From: Winogradskyella sp.
GTDB taxonomy: Bacteria; Bacteroidota; Bacteroidia; Flavobacteriales; Flavobacteriaceae
Direction: 5' to 3'
Length of the DNA: 64,000 nt
Assembly: GCF_028282165.1 (NCBI RefSeq)
Contig: NZ_JANQIM010000004.1
Location: 53,791 to 117,790 of the forward strand
In this document: one piece after another, positions 46,355 through 54,792 of the stretch
Numbering within the stretch: the stretch's first letter is position 1
Layout: each line of letters opens with the position of its first letter
The notes under the pieces: model-generated
Seen by the model: only the letters and a program-made list of their open reading frames with translations
Databases searched by the model: none
Told to the model about the DNA's origin: nothing
Program-made: the position numbers and the translations under genes

Positions 46355-46965
46355 TAGCAAAAATAAAATCGAATAGCAAGCTAAAGCAATTAGCACATTG
46401 GTCAATTTTAATCCCCAATCAAGCAAGACCAAGATTATGGATAAAGTGGTTCGTAAACCCTTTTATTCACAGAAGAGGAAAAAAATCATGCATAAGAAGG
46501 CGCACTAGATTAGATGTTGTACCATGGAATAAATTTAGCTTAGGAGAAGCATCAACCATCGAAGATTTTTCGGCTGTAAACAATGGTGTAGGAGATGTTA
46601 TTATTGGCGATAGAACACGTATTGGATTGAGTAATACCATCATTGGTCCTGTAAGCGTAGGTAATGATGTAAGATTAGCTCAAAACGTGGTACTATCTGG
46701 TTTAAATCATAATTATCAAGATATAGATTCCCCAATTCACGAACAAGGTGTTTCTACCAAACCTATTGTTATTGAAGACGAATCTTGGATTGGTGCTAAT
46801 GTAGTTATTGTACCAGGAGTAACCGTAGGTAAACACTCTATTGTTGCGGCAGGAAGCGTAGTAACCAAAGATATTCCTCAATATGCTGTAGCTGCTGGTA
46901 ATCCTGCTATAGTATTAAAACAGTATAATTTCGAAACAGAAAAATGGGAAAAAGTAAGCTATTAA
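46345..46965 (+). CDS. Left-handed beta-helix acyltransferase
   Basis: 206 residues with hexapeptide repeats (VIIGDRTRIGLSNTIIGPVSVG, then WIGANVVIVPGVTVGKHSIVAAGSVVTKDIP). WcaF/CysE-like acetyltransferase fold; acetylates or otherwise acylates a sugar of the repeat unit. The catalytic His is probably in SGLNHNYQD. Last gene of the promoter E operon. Confidence 0.9.
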   Translation: MELVAKIKSNSKLKQLAHWSILIPNQARPRLWIKWFVNPFIHRRGKKSCIRRRTRLDVVPWNKFSLGEASTIEDFSAVNNGVGDVIIGDRTRIGLSNTIIGPVSVGNDVRLAQNVVLSGLNHNYQDIDSPIHEQGVSTKPIVIEDESWIGANVVIVPGVTVGKHSIVAAGSVVTKDIPQYAVAAGNPAIVLKQYNFETEKWEKVSY

Positions 46966-46992
46966 CCGCACCAAGACAACAATTTGCCGTCT

Positions 46993-47076
46993 GTCGACAC
47001 TAAATGGTGCTTTACCTACACTGTTAGCCTGAATAAAGAATTATTAAAAAACACATTAATAAGCCAACTAATTTTA
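46993..47076 (+). promoter_or_regulatory. Promoter F: variant of the phased promoter, glycosyltransferase pair
   Basis: GTCGACAC (46993), ACCTACAC (47014) and an AAAGAAT block (47035) at a 21-bp period, followed by TAATTTTA (47069-47076), one base off TAnnTTTG. The distal box is 76 bp from the -7 box. Promoter G has the same spacing and the same AAAGAAT block at the same offset. ATG 47093 is 16 bp after the box. Confidence 0.65.
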
Positions 47077-47092
47077 CATCAAAATCATCGTT

Positions 47093-48283
47093 ATGGAAAC
47101 TTTAAAAATACTATTCTGGATATTATTATTTATTATCGTGTATACCTATTTAGGTTATGGTATGCTCTTGTATGGTTTAGTAAAACTTAAGCGCTTATTT
47201 TCAAAAAAAGTGAGTGTTAATGTTGCTTCTAATGATCTACCAGAAGTAACACTCATGATACCTGCATATAATGAAAGCGACTATGTACATCAGAAAATGG
47301 AAAACACTATGTCTCTCAATTATCCAAAGGATAAATTGAAAATAGTTTGGGTTACGGATGGCTCTAACGATGGTACAAATATACGCTTAGAACGTTATAA
47401 AGATGTTCAGCTTTTTCATCAGGATGAACGAAAAGGCAAGATCAATGCTATGAATCGGGTAATGCCTTATGTAAAGACACCTTTGGTGGTTTTTAGTGAT
47501 GCAAATACAAAATTAGGGCAAGATTCAATAATGCATATTGTAAATTGTTTTAATGACGAAAAAGTAGGCTGTGTTTCTGGAGAGAAACGCATTGTAAATA
47601 AATGTAGTGATGCAGCAGCAGGAGCGGGTGAAGGCTTGTACTGGAAGTATGAATCTACATTAAAAAAGTGGGATGCAGAACTCTATTCTGCCGTTGGCGC
47701 AGCAGGAGAGTTATTTGCCATTAGAACGGAATTGTATAATGAAGTAGAACAAGACACAATTTTAGATGATTTTATAATTTCACTTAGGGTAGCTCAAAAA
47801 GGTTATATCATTCAATATAACCCTGAAGCTTATGCAATTGAAACCGCTTCAGAAAATGTAAAGGAAGAATTAAAGCGAAAAATTAGAATTTCGGCTGGTG
47901 GCATTCAATCCGTCATTAGATTGAGATCACTATTAAATATCTTCAAGTATGGGATGTTGTCCTTTCAATATATTTCGCACCGGGTATTGCGCTGGACTTT
48001 AACACCACTGTGTCTTTTATTGTTAATTCCCGTTTCTGTGGTTTTAGCATCAAATGAAGGTTTCTATAGTTTAGGATTTTATAATGTGTTCTTTTGGTTA
48101 CAAATAACCATGTATATGGCAGCCTTTTTAGGTTGGACGCTTGAGAATAATGCTACACGAATAAAAGTCTTATTTGTACCGTACTATTTTTTTATTATGA
48201 ATTTATCCGTTGTTCTTGGTTTTTTCAGATTTATGGGCAACAACCAATCGGTTAATTGGGAACGTGCAAAAAGAGCTGCTTAA
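47093..48283 (+). CDS. Family 2 glycosyltransferase, membrane-anchored
   Basis: 396 residues. Membrane segment at 4-25, GT-A domain with LMIPAYNES, VWVTDGSNDGT, DXD-like FSDANTKL and a catalytic ILDDFIISLRVAQKG with EED/DD-type base, then three C-terminal membrane segments. Similar to polysaccharide-type GT2 enzymes. Its own promoter separates it from the preceding operon. Confidence 0.9.
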   Translation: METLKILFWILLFIIVYTYLGYGMLLYGLVKLKRLFSKKVSVNVASNDLPEVTLMIPAYNESDYVHQKMENTMSLNYPKDKLKIVWVTDGSNDGTNIRLERYKDVQLFHQDERKGKINAMNRVMPYVKTPLVVFSDANTKLGQDSIMHIVNCFNDEKVGCVSGEKRIVNKCSDAAAGAGEGLYWKYESTLKKWDAELYSAVGAAGELFAIRTELYNEVEQDTILDDFIISLRVAQKGYIIQYNPEAYAIETASENVKEELKRKIRISAGGIQSVIRLRSLLNIFKYGMLSFQYISHRVLRWTLTPLCLLLLIPVSVVLASNEGFYSLGFYNVFFWLQITMYMAAFLGWTLENNATRIKVLFVPYYFFIMNLSVVLGFFRFMGNNQSVNWERAKRAA

Positions 48284-48317
48284 TTATATACTGTAAAGCG
48301 TTGAAAATTGTTGAATT

Positions 48318-48773
48318 ATGTATGTAGGTCTTATTATAGTGTTTAATACTTTCGATAGCGAAGTACTCAAAGAATATTTTATAACATCCATTAATGCTAT
48401 GGCTGATGTTAAAATATGTTTGGTTTGCAATAGCAGCAATGAGCAAGTTTTTGAAGTTCTCACAGAGATTGCAGAACATTGCAACAATACAAATGTTGTA
48501 AATACCAAAAGAAAGAAGTTAAATACTGCTTCCGTTAGGGCTGGTGCCAGATACATGAACAATCAGTTCAACTTAAAGTATTTGGGTTTTATTGTTGGAT
48601 TGGACAATTTCGAAATATTAGAGGTTTTGAAAACGTACGTACAGCACCAAGAAACAATAATTGCCTTAAATAAGATAGAGAAGGGAAACAAAGCAGTAAA
48701 ACCAACCTTTTATCAAAGTCTATTTTCAGTCACGGAATACCTAAAGAAAATAGCTTCCAGCCCAATCATATAA
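48318..48773 (+). CDS. Small glycosyltransferase-like protein
   Basis: 151 residues. N-terminal strand-helix MYVGLIIVFNTFDSEVLKEYF and the segment KRKKLNTASVRAGARYMNN resemble the nucleotide-sugar-binding half of GT2 proteins, but no DXD motif is visible and the length is about a third of a full enzyme. It may be a degenerate transferase or an accessory protein. 34 bp after the GT2 gene and before promoter G, so it is probably in that operon. Identification is weak. Confidence 0.55.
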   Translation: MYVGLIIVFNTFDSEVLKEYFITSINAMADVKICLVCNSSNEQVFEVLTEIAEHCNNTNVVNTKRKKLNTASVRAGARYMNNQFNLKYLGFIVGLDNFEILEVLKTYVQHQETIIALNKIEKGNKAVKPTFYQSLFSVTEYLKKIASSPII

Positions 48774-48834
48774 TCTATCCAAGAGGGTATTTTCCTATAT
48801 ACCTAAAGCTTAAGCTAAATCATTTTTACAGCTC

Positions 48835-48918
48835 GTCGACACTAAATGGTTATCTATCTAAGAGGAAAGCCTTAAGAAAGAATATTTAAAAAATCTTTTC
48901 AAAGACATTTTAATTTTA
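48835..48918 (+). promoter_or_regulatory. Promoter G: variant of the phased promoter, LruC-STAS operon
   Basis: GTCGACAC (48835), ATCTAAGA (48856) and an AAAGAAT block (48877), then TAATTTTA (48911-48918). Distal box 76 bp from the -7 box, exactly as in promoter F. The stretch GTCGACACTAAATGG is identical in F and G. Confidence 0.65.
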
Positions 48919-48963
48919 TCACTAGAAACTACAAATCTATTAATGACAAATAAAGTAAGGATT

Positions 48964-50955
48964 ATGAAACATGTAATAAAATATACAAGCATCATCATAC
49001 TACTAGCATTAAGTGCTTGTGCTAAACCAGATGTAGAAAACGAAGCAACTACAGAAAATAATACGGTAAATACGATAAACATACCAGAAGGATTTGATTA
49101 CCGTACACATCGAAAAGTTAGTATAAAAATTAATGATAACTCTAACGCTATTTATGAAGTGTTTGTCACATCAAATGATTCTTACTTTGCTGGCACACAG
49201 ACTTATCTTAATGAGTCAGATGAAACAGTAACAGAAGATGTATATAGGGATGATATTATAAATAAACAAGTTTTAAAAGGAGTAACAAAAAATGGAATCT
49301 TAGAACAGTCAATAACCCTACCAATGTATTGTACGGAGGTTTATATTAGAAGAAATGATAATTTAAGATACTCAGGGGAATTAGTTAGTGTTGTAAATGA
49401 CGAAGTTAACTATATGTATCAAGATACGCCGGGGAGAAACATTACAGATTTAGCAAAGAATGGGGTTAAGGATTATTTGTTTTGCGTTAATGGAGAAGGC
49501 GATTTATTCCAAGTAGATCCTCTAGATGGTTCTTCCACATACTTGTCAGAAATGCCAATGGGAAGTTACACTGCTGCAATTGATCAAGAGCATCTGGTGC
49601 TATATTCTATTGGGAGATCAAGTCCACATCCCTTAATGAAATACGATATTCAAACTGGCGAATGGTCAACAGTTGCGAATATGAACTTTGGTGGTCCAAG
49701 ATTGGATTACAATATAAATGACAACTTATTATATTTTTCGAATAAGGATTACATAAGAACAATAGACCCTTTAACTGGGCAGGTTTTAAACGAGTGGGAT
49801 GTAAATGGTATACACAATTTAACTGGAGGGGATTTAAAATTTGATGAAAATGATGGTACGTTATATTTAGCTTCATTTTCTGGACTATATAGATGTGAAT
49901 TCAACGGCTCAAGTTATGATGCTATACGATTGAGTGCCGATAATTTACCTTTTACGCCTACATCAATGACTATAGATTCTAATGGTGATTTATGGCTGGC
50001 AGACGCCAATACTGATGGTAATTTAATCATCATGGATACTGTAACCGGAGGATGGCAATATGTTTATGGCGCAAATGCAGGCAACGGTACAAATTTTGGT
50101 AGACGCATAAATGATCTAACAACATTTAGAATTTTCTCTGACACACCAGATACGACAGATACAGATGGTGATGGTATTGTAGATTCTGAAGATGCCTTTC
50201 CAGAAGAGGCAGATAAGGCATTCGAAATGTTTACACCAAGTAAATACGGAACAGGTACTATTGCTTTTGAAGATTTATGGCCTTCTAATGGAGATTACGA
50301 CTTCAATGATATGGCATTAAACTATAAAGCGATAGCCATCCTAAACTCCGATAACTTAGCTGTACAAGTCGACCTTATCTGTAAAGTGAAATCTAACCTT
50401 GCAGGTTATACCAATGGTGTAGGAATAGAAATAGAAGGCCTGACAAGTAATCAGATAGAAAATGTAGTAGGAACTATATATACAGAAAATTATATTACCC
50501 TTAATGCAAATGGAACAGAGGCAAACCAAGACAGAGCGGTGGTTATCTTAACGGATGATGCAGGTAACTTAACGAACGAAACCACAATTTCGATAATCTT
50601 AAATAATCCAATCACAACAGAAACACTTGGTGCGGCTCCATTTAATCCATTTATTATAGCTAATAAAGTTAGAGAAAATGAAATCCACCTGCCCTACAGA
50701 AATGCTACTAGTTTAGGCGAAAGCTTAGTTGAGGTTGAAGGTCATAATAACGATCCAAATGGTAATTATATTTCAAACAATGGCTACCCATGGGCAATAA
50801 GTATAATTCACGATTTTAAAGTTCCAAAAGAGTCTGTTAAAATCTATGATGCCTATAACTATTTTAATAATTGGGCAATCTCAGGGGGTCAAGATTTTAA
50901 GGATTGGTACAAGGACAATCCAGGACATAGAAATCAAAATTTATTAAAAAACTAA
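48964..50955 (+). CDS. LruC/DUF4842-domain surface lipoprotein
   Basis: The frame opens at 48943, but ATG 48964 gives a clean lipoprotein signal (MKHVIKYTSIIILLALSAC), 663 residues. Middle region of WD40/propeller-like repeats (residues about 130-390: LDGSSTYLSEMPMG, PLTGQVLNEW), a calcium-binding-like DTDGDGIVDSEDAFP, then the LruC/DUF4842 domain (WPSNGDYDFNDMALNY to the end). Such proteins are outer-membrane-associated and of unknown function. As the last structural gene under the phased promoters, it may anchor or bind the polysaccharide. Confidence 0.85.
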   Translation: MKHVIKYTSIIILLALSACAKPDVENEATTENNTVNTINIPEGFDYRTHRKVSIKINDNSNAIYEVFVTSNDSYFAGTQTYLNESDETVTEDVYRDDIINKQVLKGVTKNGILEQSITLPMYCTEVYIRRNDNLRYSGELVSVVNDEVNYMYQDTPGRNITDLAKNGVKDYLFCVNGEGDLFQVDPLDGSSTYLSEMPMGSYTAAIDQEHLVLYSIGRSSPHPLMKYDIQTGEWSTVANMNFGGPRLDYNINDNLLYFSNKDYIRTIDPLTGQVLNEWDVNGIHNLTGGDLKFDENDGTLYLASFSGLYRCEFNGSSYDAIRLSADNLPFTPTSMTIDSNGDLWLADANTDGNLIIMDTVTGGWQYVYGANAGNGTNFGRRINDLTTFRIFSDTPDTTDTDGDGIVDSEDAFPEEADKAFEMFTPSKYGTGTIAFEDLWPSNGDYDFNDMALNYKAIAILNSDNLAVQVDLICKVKSNLAGYTNGVGIEIEGLTSNQIENVVGTIYTENYITLNANGTEANQDRAVVILTDDAGNLTNETTISIILNNPITTETLGAAPFNPFIIANKVRENEIHLPYRNATSLGESLVEVEGHNNDPNGNYISNNGYPWAISIIHDFKVPKESVKIYDAYNYFNNWAISGGQDFKDWYKDNPGHRNQNLLKN

Positions 50956-50985
50956 ATAAGAATATTAACCTAAAATAATAAAGTT

Positions 50986-51267
50986 ATGGCATTACAGATT
51001 AAAGAAAACAATGGCGTTTTTGAGTTAGAAGGTGCAATTAATAACGCTACAGCTCAATCATTTAAGATGCATGTGGATGCACTTATGTTAAGCAACGAGC
51101 AGGTAACCATAAACATAGGAAAAGTAAATGAAATTGATGTCACAGGACTTTCGGTTTTAAGAGAATTACTTATGAATTCTAAAAACACAAATCAATCGTT
51201 CTATATTGTTGGCTATGGTTGCAAAGAGATTTATGATGATTTTAATGATATGAGAATTGCGAGTTGA
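50986..51267 (+). CDS. STAS-domain protein (anti-sigma factor antagonist-like)
   Basis: 93 residues, single STAS domain: LEGAINNATAQSFK and the phospho-site segment EIDVTGLSVLREL, where Thr aligns with the Ser phosphorylated in SpoIIAA-type proteins. It lies 30 bp after the LruC gene. No serine kinase or phosphatase partner is in the window, so its target is unknown; a membrane or glycosyltransferase contact is possible. Followed by a terminator. Confidence 0.85.
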   Translation: MALQIKENNGVFELEGAINNATAQSFKMHVDALMLSNEQVTINIGKVNEIDVTGLSVLRELLMNSKNTNQSFYIVGYGCKEIYDDFNDMRIAS

Positions 51268-51336
51268 TTAATACAAACTCTTTTGTATTGTTTTGAGCGT
51301 TTCATGATTTGAAGCTATAGTGTTATTAGCTTTAAA

Positions 51337-51365
51337 AACTCACTTCTTATATTAGGGAGTGAGTT
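51337..51365 (+). terminator. Terminator after the STAS gene
   Basis: Perfect 8-bp stem AACTCACT (51337-51344) / AGTGAGTT (51358-51365) followed by AATTTTTA. Ends the co-regulated block. Confidence 0.7.
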
Positions 51366-51452
51366 CAATTTTTATCTCTAATCTGATATTTATCATGTTT
51401 ATTCGTTTTGACTTGATGTATTTTTACAAAGTCTAAAATAAATATTCATCAT

Positions 51453-51602
51453 ATGATTAATGCCATAATTTCGCTAGTTTATGATTGGTCCATGGGAGTG
51501 GTTATGATTGGACTCTTTGCCCTAGTTTGTATTATTCTAATTGGGGTGCTCGTAAATTTTATGACGGGCAAGAAGAAGGAAGAAGATCCTCAAGACAGCT
51601 AG
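51453..51602 (+). CDS. Small single-span membrane protein, intact copy
   Basis: 49 residues, MINAIISLVYDWSMG followed by a hydrophobic stretch VVMIGLFALVCIILIGVLVNF and a charged tail KKKEEDPQDS. One transmembrane segment, no signal cleavage. Function unknown. A similar ORF with a shifted middle is at 54074, with related flanks, so the segment was duplicated. A terminator follows directly. Confidence 0.7.
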   Translation: MINAIISLVYDWSMGVVMIGLFALVCIILIGVLVNFMTGKKKEEDPQDS

Positions 51603-51625
51603 TAAATACTTTATTGTTTTTTTTT

Positions 51626-51655
51626 AAGAGCACATATTTTGTGCTCTTTTTTTGT
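51626..51655 (+). terminator. Terminator after the small membrane protein gene
   Basis: AAGAGCACA / TGTGCTCTT stem with a 5-nt loop and T-run. Confidence 0.85.
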
Positions 51656-51824
51656 AACACTTTAGTGAAATCATATCATATAGGTGTTAACTAAAATAAT
51701 CATCAAATCAAATTTGAACTTTCAATTAAGCGCTAAATTAATATTGAATTATTGATGTTGGGTTGACAACATATATTCTATAATTTTACTTCTTGTATTG
51801 GTGAATAATCTATATCCTGATCGT

Positions 51825-53906
51825 TTAAAAGTCTCTTATTTTCGCACCTTTATTGTTAAAAACTCCTTTAACACTATTCCCAGACTTAGCGTATTTCATA
51901 ATACCAAGTCCAGCAATTTTATCATCAAAAAATAGGCCTCTAAATACTGAGGTATCTACGTAAGTATAAATACCATAACCGTTTCGTTTGCCATCACTAG
52001 TATAAGTGCCCAGATAAGAACTATTGTTCATCCATAAATAATAACCAATACTAAAACGTTGATTGTTTTTAAAAAAGCCGAGATAGGAATCACCGTTAGA
52101 GTAGGTGTATTTACCAAAACCATTGCTACAATTGCCTAAACAATTGCCATTTTTTATATTGTTATTATAGGATTCTGATTGATCTTCTACTAGAGTGCCA
52201 TTTTCAAAACGACCAGCTTCGATTACGTTATCATTTTTGTCGAATCTAACGCCAAGACCATGTTGCTTGCCATTTTCCCAATGCCCAATGTAACTATTGC
52301 CATTACTCCATTTATAATAACCTACCCCATCTCTTAGGTTGTTTTTATATTCTCCGTGAAAAAAAGAATTTTCTGGGTAGTTAATGTAGGCTAGACCATC
52401 GATTGCGCCATTATTGAATGTAGCTTGCGTTATGATATCTCCTACTTTTATTTTTCCCCAACCCTCTTTGCAATCTCCTTCTAAACATTCTAAATTGTTA
52501 GATATATTACTTGAGTTAGATACTCCAGAAGTATTAAGCTCACCATTATACAATCTTCCAAATAAAACTTCATTTTCTTGTGCCAATCGAAAACCAGTTA
52601 GAACGTATTTAGGATCATTATCTATAAAAATTACGGGATCTCCGTTAGTAAGATATTCAAACTTTGCTTTTTTATAGTCGATATGTTTTCCTTTAACTAC
52701 GATAAAAAAGTTATCATCCTTTAACTGACGCGCATATAGAATTGATGTTGTATCTGTAGTTAATAGTTCTGTTGGTTTAACAGGTTTCTCTTTTATGTTT
52801 TTATAATTCCTTACAATGTATGTTCTACCGCTGTATTTATCGATGCGATAATCGATCATATGCGGTCCTAAAAAAGCAAAATCTCTAGACTTCACTTTAT
52901 TATATCCATCAATATAATTGATAAACTTTCCATCATAAGCATAGCTCATATAGGGATTTCCAACAGATAGTTTTGTAGATATTGGAACACGCGTATCTAG
53001 TGTGTGATTTTCGGGAATTATGTTGGGTACAGAGTAGTACGTTTGTGTTAATCCGTCATAAACAACTTTTTCATTTGGTTTTATCCCTTTGCTTATTGCA
53101 ATATCTGTACAACGTTTACCATCTACATAAATGGTTGCAGATTTTTTTGCTGACTTGCTATTACTTAATTTATGATAACCATATTCGATGTTTAAGTTTT
53201 TTTGTGCATCGCTATAATAGCGATTTACAGTTTCAAAGTGTTTAGGATTAGTCTTATCAATATCATAAAAATCGATTTTGTTTCCTTTTGAGTCTACTTT
53301 TACCTTGTAACGATACGTTCCGGATGATACAATTTCCTTAACAAGAAATCCATTGAGATAGTACGATTTAGCTAAAAACCCACGCCGGCCATTAGTATAA
53401 GTATATTCCATGTTAACAATTAAAGAATCCCTTTTTTTATCATACGAAAAGTTCTGTTCTTGACTTAACTTACCATTTTTACTAATAGATGTTTTTATTA
53501 GCCTCCCTTGGGTATCATAGGTATAGGTTTTTTCATCACCATAAGAGGATTTTTCATAAATCAATAAATTTTCAGAATTAAATTTATACAAACTTGTACT
53601 TCCAGATTGATATTGAAATTTAGTAATATTTCCATGGGAATCATATTCAAAAATATCTCCATAATTATTACCAATTATTTCACCTGAATTATTATAATAG
53701 TATCGTGTCCCAAAATTATATTGTAGGTTTCCAGCTTTGTCAAAAATTTTGCCAGCAGAAGCATAGATATCGCCTCGCAAGAAAAAATGCGCTTTCTTAT
53801 GCTTAAAACCAATAGGGTTTCTAGGCGCATTTACGACATCTACTTTTTGAGCTTGAGTATTTTGAAAGCATAGCATTGAAAAGAAAAAAAGCAATAGGGT
53901 TTTCAT
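51825..53906 (-). CDS. Secreted MORN-repeat protein
   Basis: 693 residues with signal peptide (MKTLLLFFFSMLCFQNTQAQ). The first half has YD-like repeats (YDSHGNITKFQYQ, YDTQGRLIKTS), the second half (about 490-693) five or more MORN-type repeats (FHGEYKNNLRDGVGYYKW, YIGHWENGKQHGLGVRF, YLGFFKNNQRFSIGYYLW). Surface or periplasmic location and a scaffold-type role are likely; no enzyme motif. Lies between the two copies of the small membrane protein segment. Confidence 0.8.
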   Translation of the reverse strand: MKTLLLFFFSMLCFQNTQAQKVDVVNAPRNPIGFKHKKAHFFLRGDIYASAGKIFDKAGNLQYNFGTRYYYNNSGEIIGNNYGDIFEYDSHGNITKFQYQSGSTSLYKFNSENLLIYEKSSYGDEKTYTYDTQGRLIKTSISKNGKLSQEQNFSYDKKRDSLIVNMEYTYTNGRRGFLAKSYYLNGFLVKEIVSSGTYRYKVKVDSKGNKIDFYDIDKTNPKHFETVNRYYSDAQKNLNIEYGYHKLSNSKSAKKSATIYVDGKRCTDIAISKGIKPNEKVVYDGLTQTYYSVPNIIPENHTLDTRVPISTKLSVGNPYMSYAYDGKFINYIDGYNKVKSRDFAFLGPHMIDYRIDKYSGRTYIVRNYKNIKEKPVKPTELLTTDTTSILYARQLKDDNFFIVVKGKHIDYKKAKFEYLTNGDPVIFIDNDPKYVLTGFRLAQENEVLFGRLYNGELNTSGVSNSSNISNNLECLEGDCKEGWGKIKVGDIITQATFNNGAIDGLAYINYPENSFFHGEYKNNLRDGVGYYKWSNGNSYIGHWENGKQHGLGVRFDKNDNVIEAGRFENGTLVEDQSESYNNNIKNGNCLGNCSNGFGKYTYSNGDSYLGFFKNNQRFSIGYYLWMNNSSYLGTYTSDGKRNGYGIYTYVDTSVFRGLFFDDKIAGLGIMKYAKSGNSVKGVFNNKGAKIRDF

Positions 53907-54073
53907 GATGTAATGTATTTAGAACAAACTTCTAAAAACTATATGATACAATCAATACGATGAATTACGTATATTTTAAATGATTTTCATTAAAAAAGAA
54001 GATGTGACAAATACCATATTTCTTAAGCCTAACTTCATGTATTTTTATGATGTTTAAATTAAATATCAATAAC

Positions 54074-54220
54074 ATGATTAATAGTATAATACTGCTAGTT
54101 TACGATTCGTCCTTGTTAGTGGTTACGATTGGAGTTTGCCTTAGTTTGTATTGTTTTAATTGGGGTGCTTGTAAACTTTATGACGAGCAAAAAGAAAGAA
54201 AAGATATTCAGGACAACTAG
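54074..54220 (+). CDS. Small protein, duplicated copy with compensated frameshifts
   Basis: 48-residue ORF whose ends match the 51453 protein (MINSIILLVYDSS at the start, KDIQDN at the end) but whose middle is read in another frame: relative to the intact copy a 2-nt deletion is followed by a 1-nt deletion, together restoring the frame. The membrane segment is therefore replaced (GVCLSLYCFNWGACKLYDEQ). Either a decaying copy or a protein with an altered core. A degenerate version of the same terminator follows (54242-54270). Confidence 0.5.
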   Translation: MINSIILLVYDSSLLVVTIGVCLSLYCFNWGACKLYDEQKERKDIQDN

Positions 54221-54318
54221 CGATTACTTTATTGTTTTTTTAAGAGCACAAAATCTGTACTCTTTTTTTGTAACATTTTTTATGAAATAACGTCACATAA
54301 TTGATATTAAAATACATC

Positions 54319-54681
54319 ATGGAATCAAATTATCATACATTCAAACGTACAGACAACCAATTATTAGTGATTACGCACTTAACCCAGTTATTGACTTATA
54401 TTACAGGATTTGGTGGTTTAATAGTACCATTAATAATATGGGCTACGCAAAAGGATAGAGTAGAAGGTATGGATGCCCATGGTAAAGCTATATTAAACTT
54501 TCAGTTGAGCATCATTATATACTGTATTTTGAGTATCCCATTAATATTGGTATTGGGATTAGGTATTATTACATTAATCATATTAGGTATTGTAGCATTT
54601 GTAATGCCAATTGTTAACGCTATAAAAGCGAGCAATGGCGAATTACCAAGTTATCCATTATCTCTTAATTTTGTTAGTTAG
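54319..54681 (+). CDS. DUF4870-domain membrane protein
   Basis: 120 residues. ATG 54319 is preferred over the upstream TTG at 54301. Three or four hydrophobic segments and the family signature VITHLTQLLTYITGFGGLIVPLIIW, HGKAILNFQLS. Function unknown, small integral membrane protein. Convergent with dnaN. Confidence 0.85.
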   Translation: MESNYHTFKRTDNQLLVITHLTQLLTYITGFGGLIVPLIIWATQKDRVEGMDAHGKAILNFQLSIIIYCILSIPLILVLGLGIITLIILGIVAFVMPIVNAIKASNGELPSYPLSLNFVS

Positions 54682-54733
54682 TTATTTTGTACTGAACCGT
54701 CACACAGATGTTTCAGTTTTTAAAGAGGTAATA

Positions 54734-54765
54734 AAAAATGCTCATCTGTCTGGATGAGCATTTTT
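54734..54765. terminator. Bidirectional terminator between DUF4870 gene and dnaN
   Basis: 13-bp perfect stem AAAAATGCTCATC / GATGAGCATTTTT with 6-nt loop; A-run and T-run on both sides suit both converging genes. Confidence 0.9.
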
Positions 54766-54792
54766 CTATCTGTAAATATTGTTATTTCTTTC

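Noticed and set aside
46984..47190. 68-codon ORF before the 47093 glycosyltransferase
   Set aside because: It spans promoter F and then overlaps the real gene in another frame.
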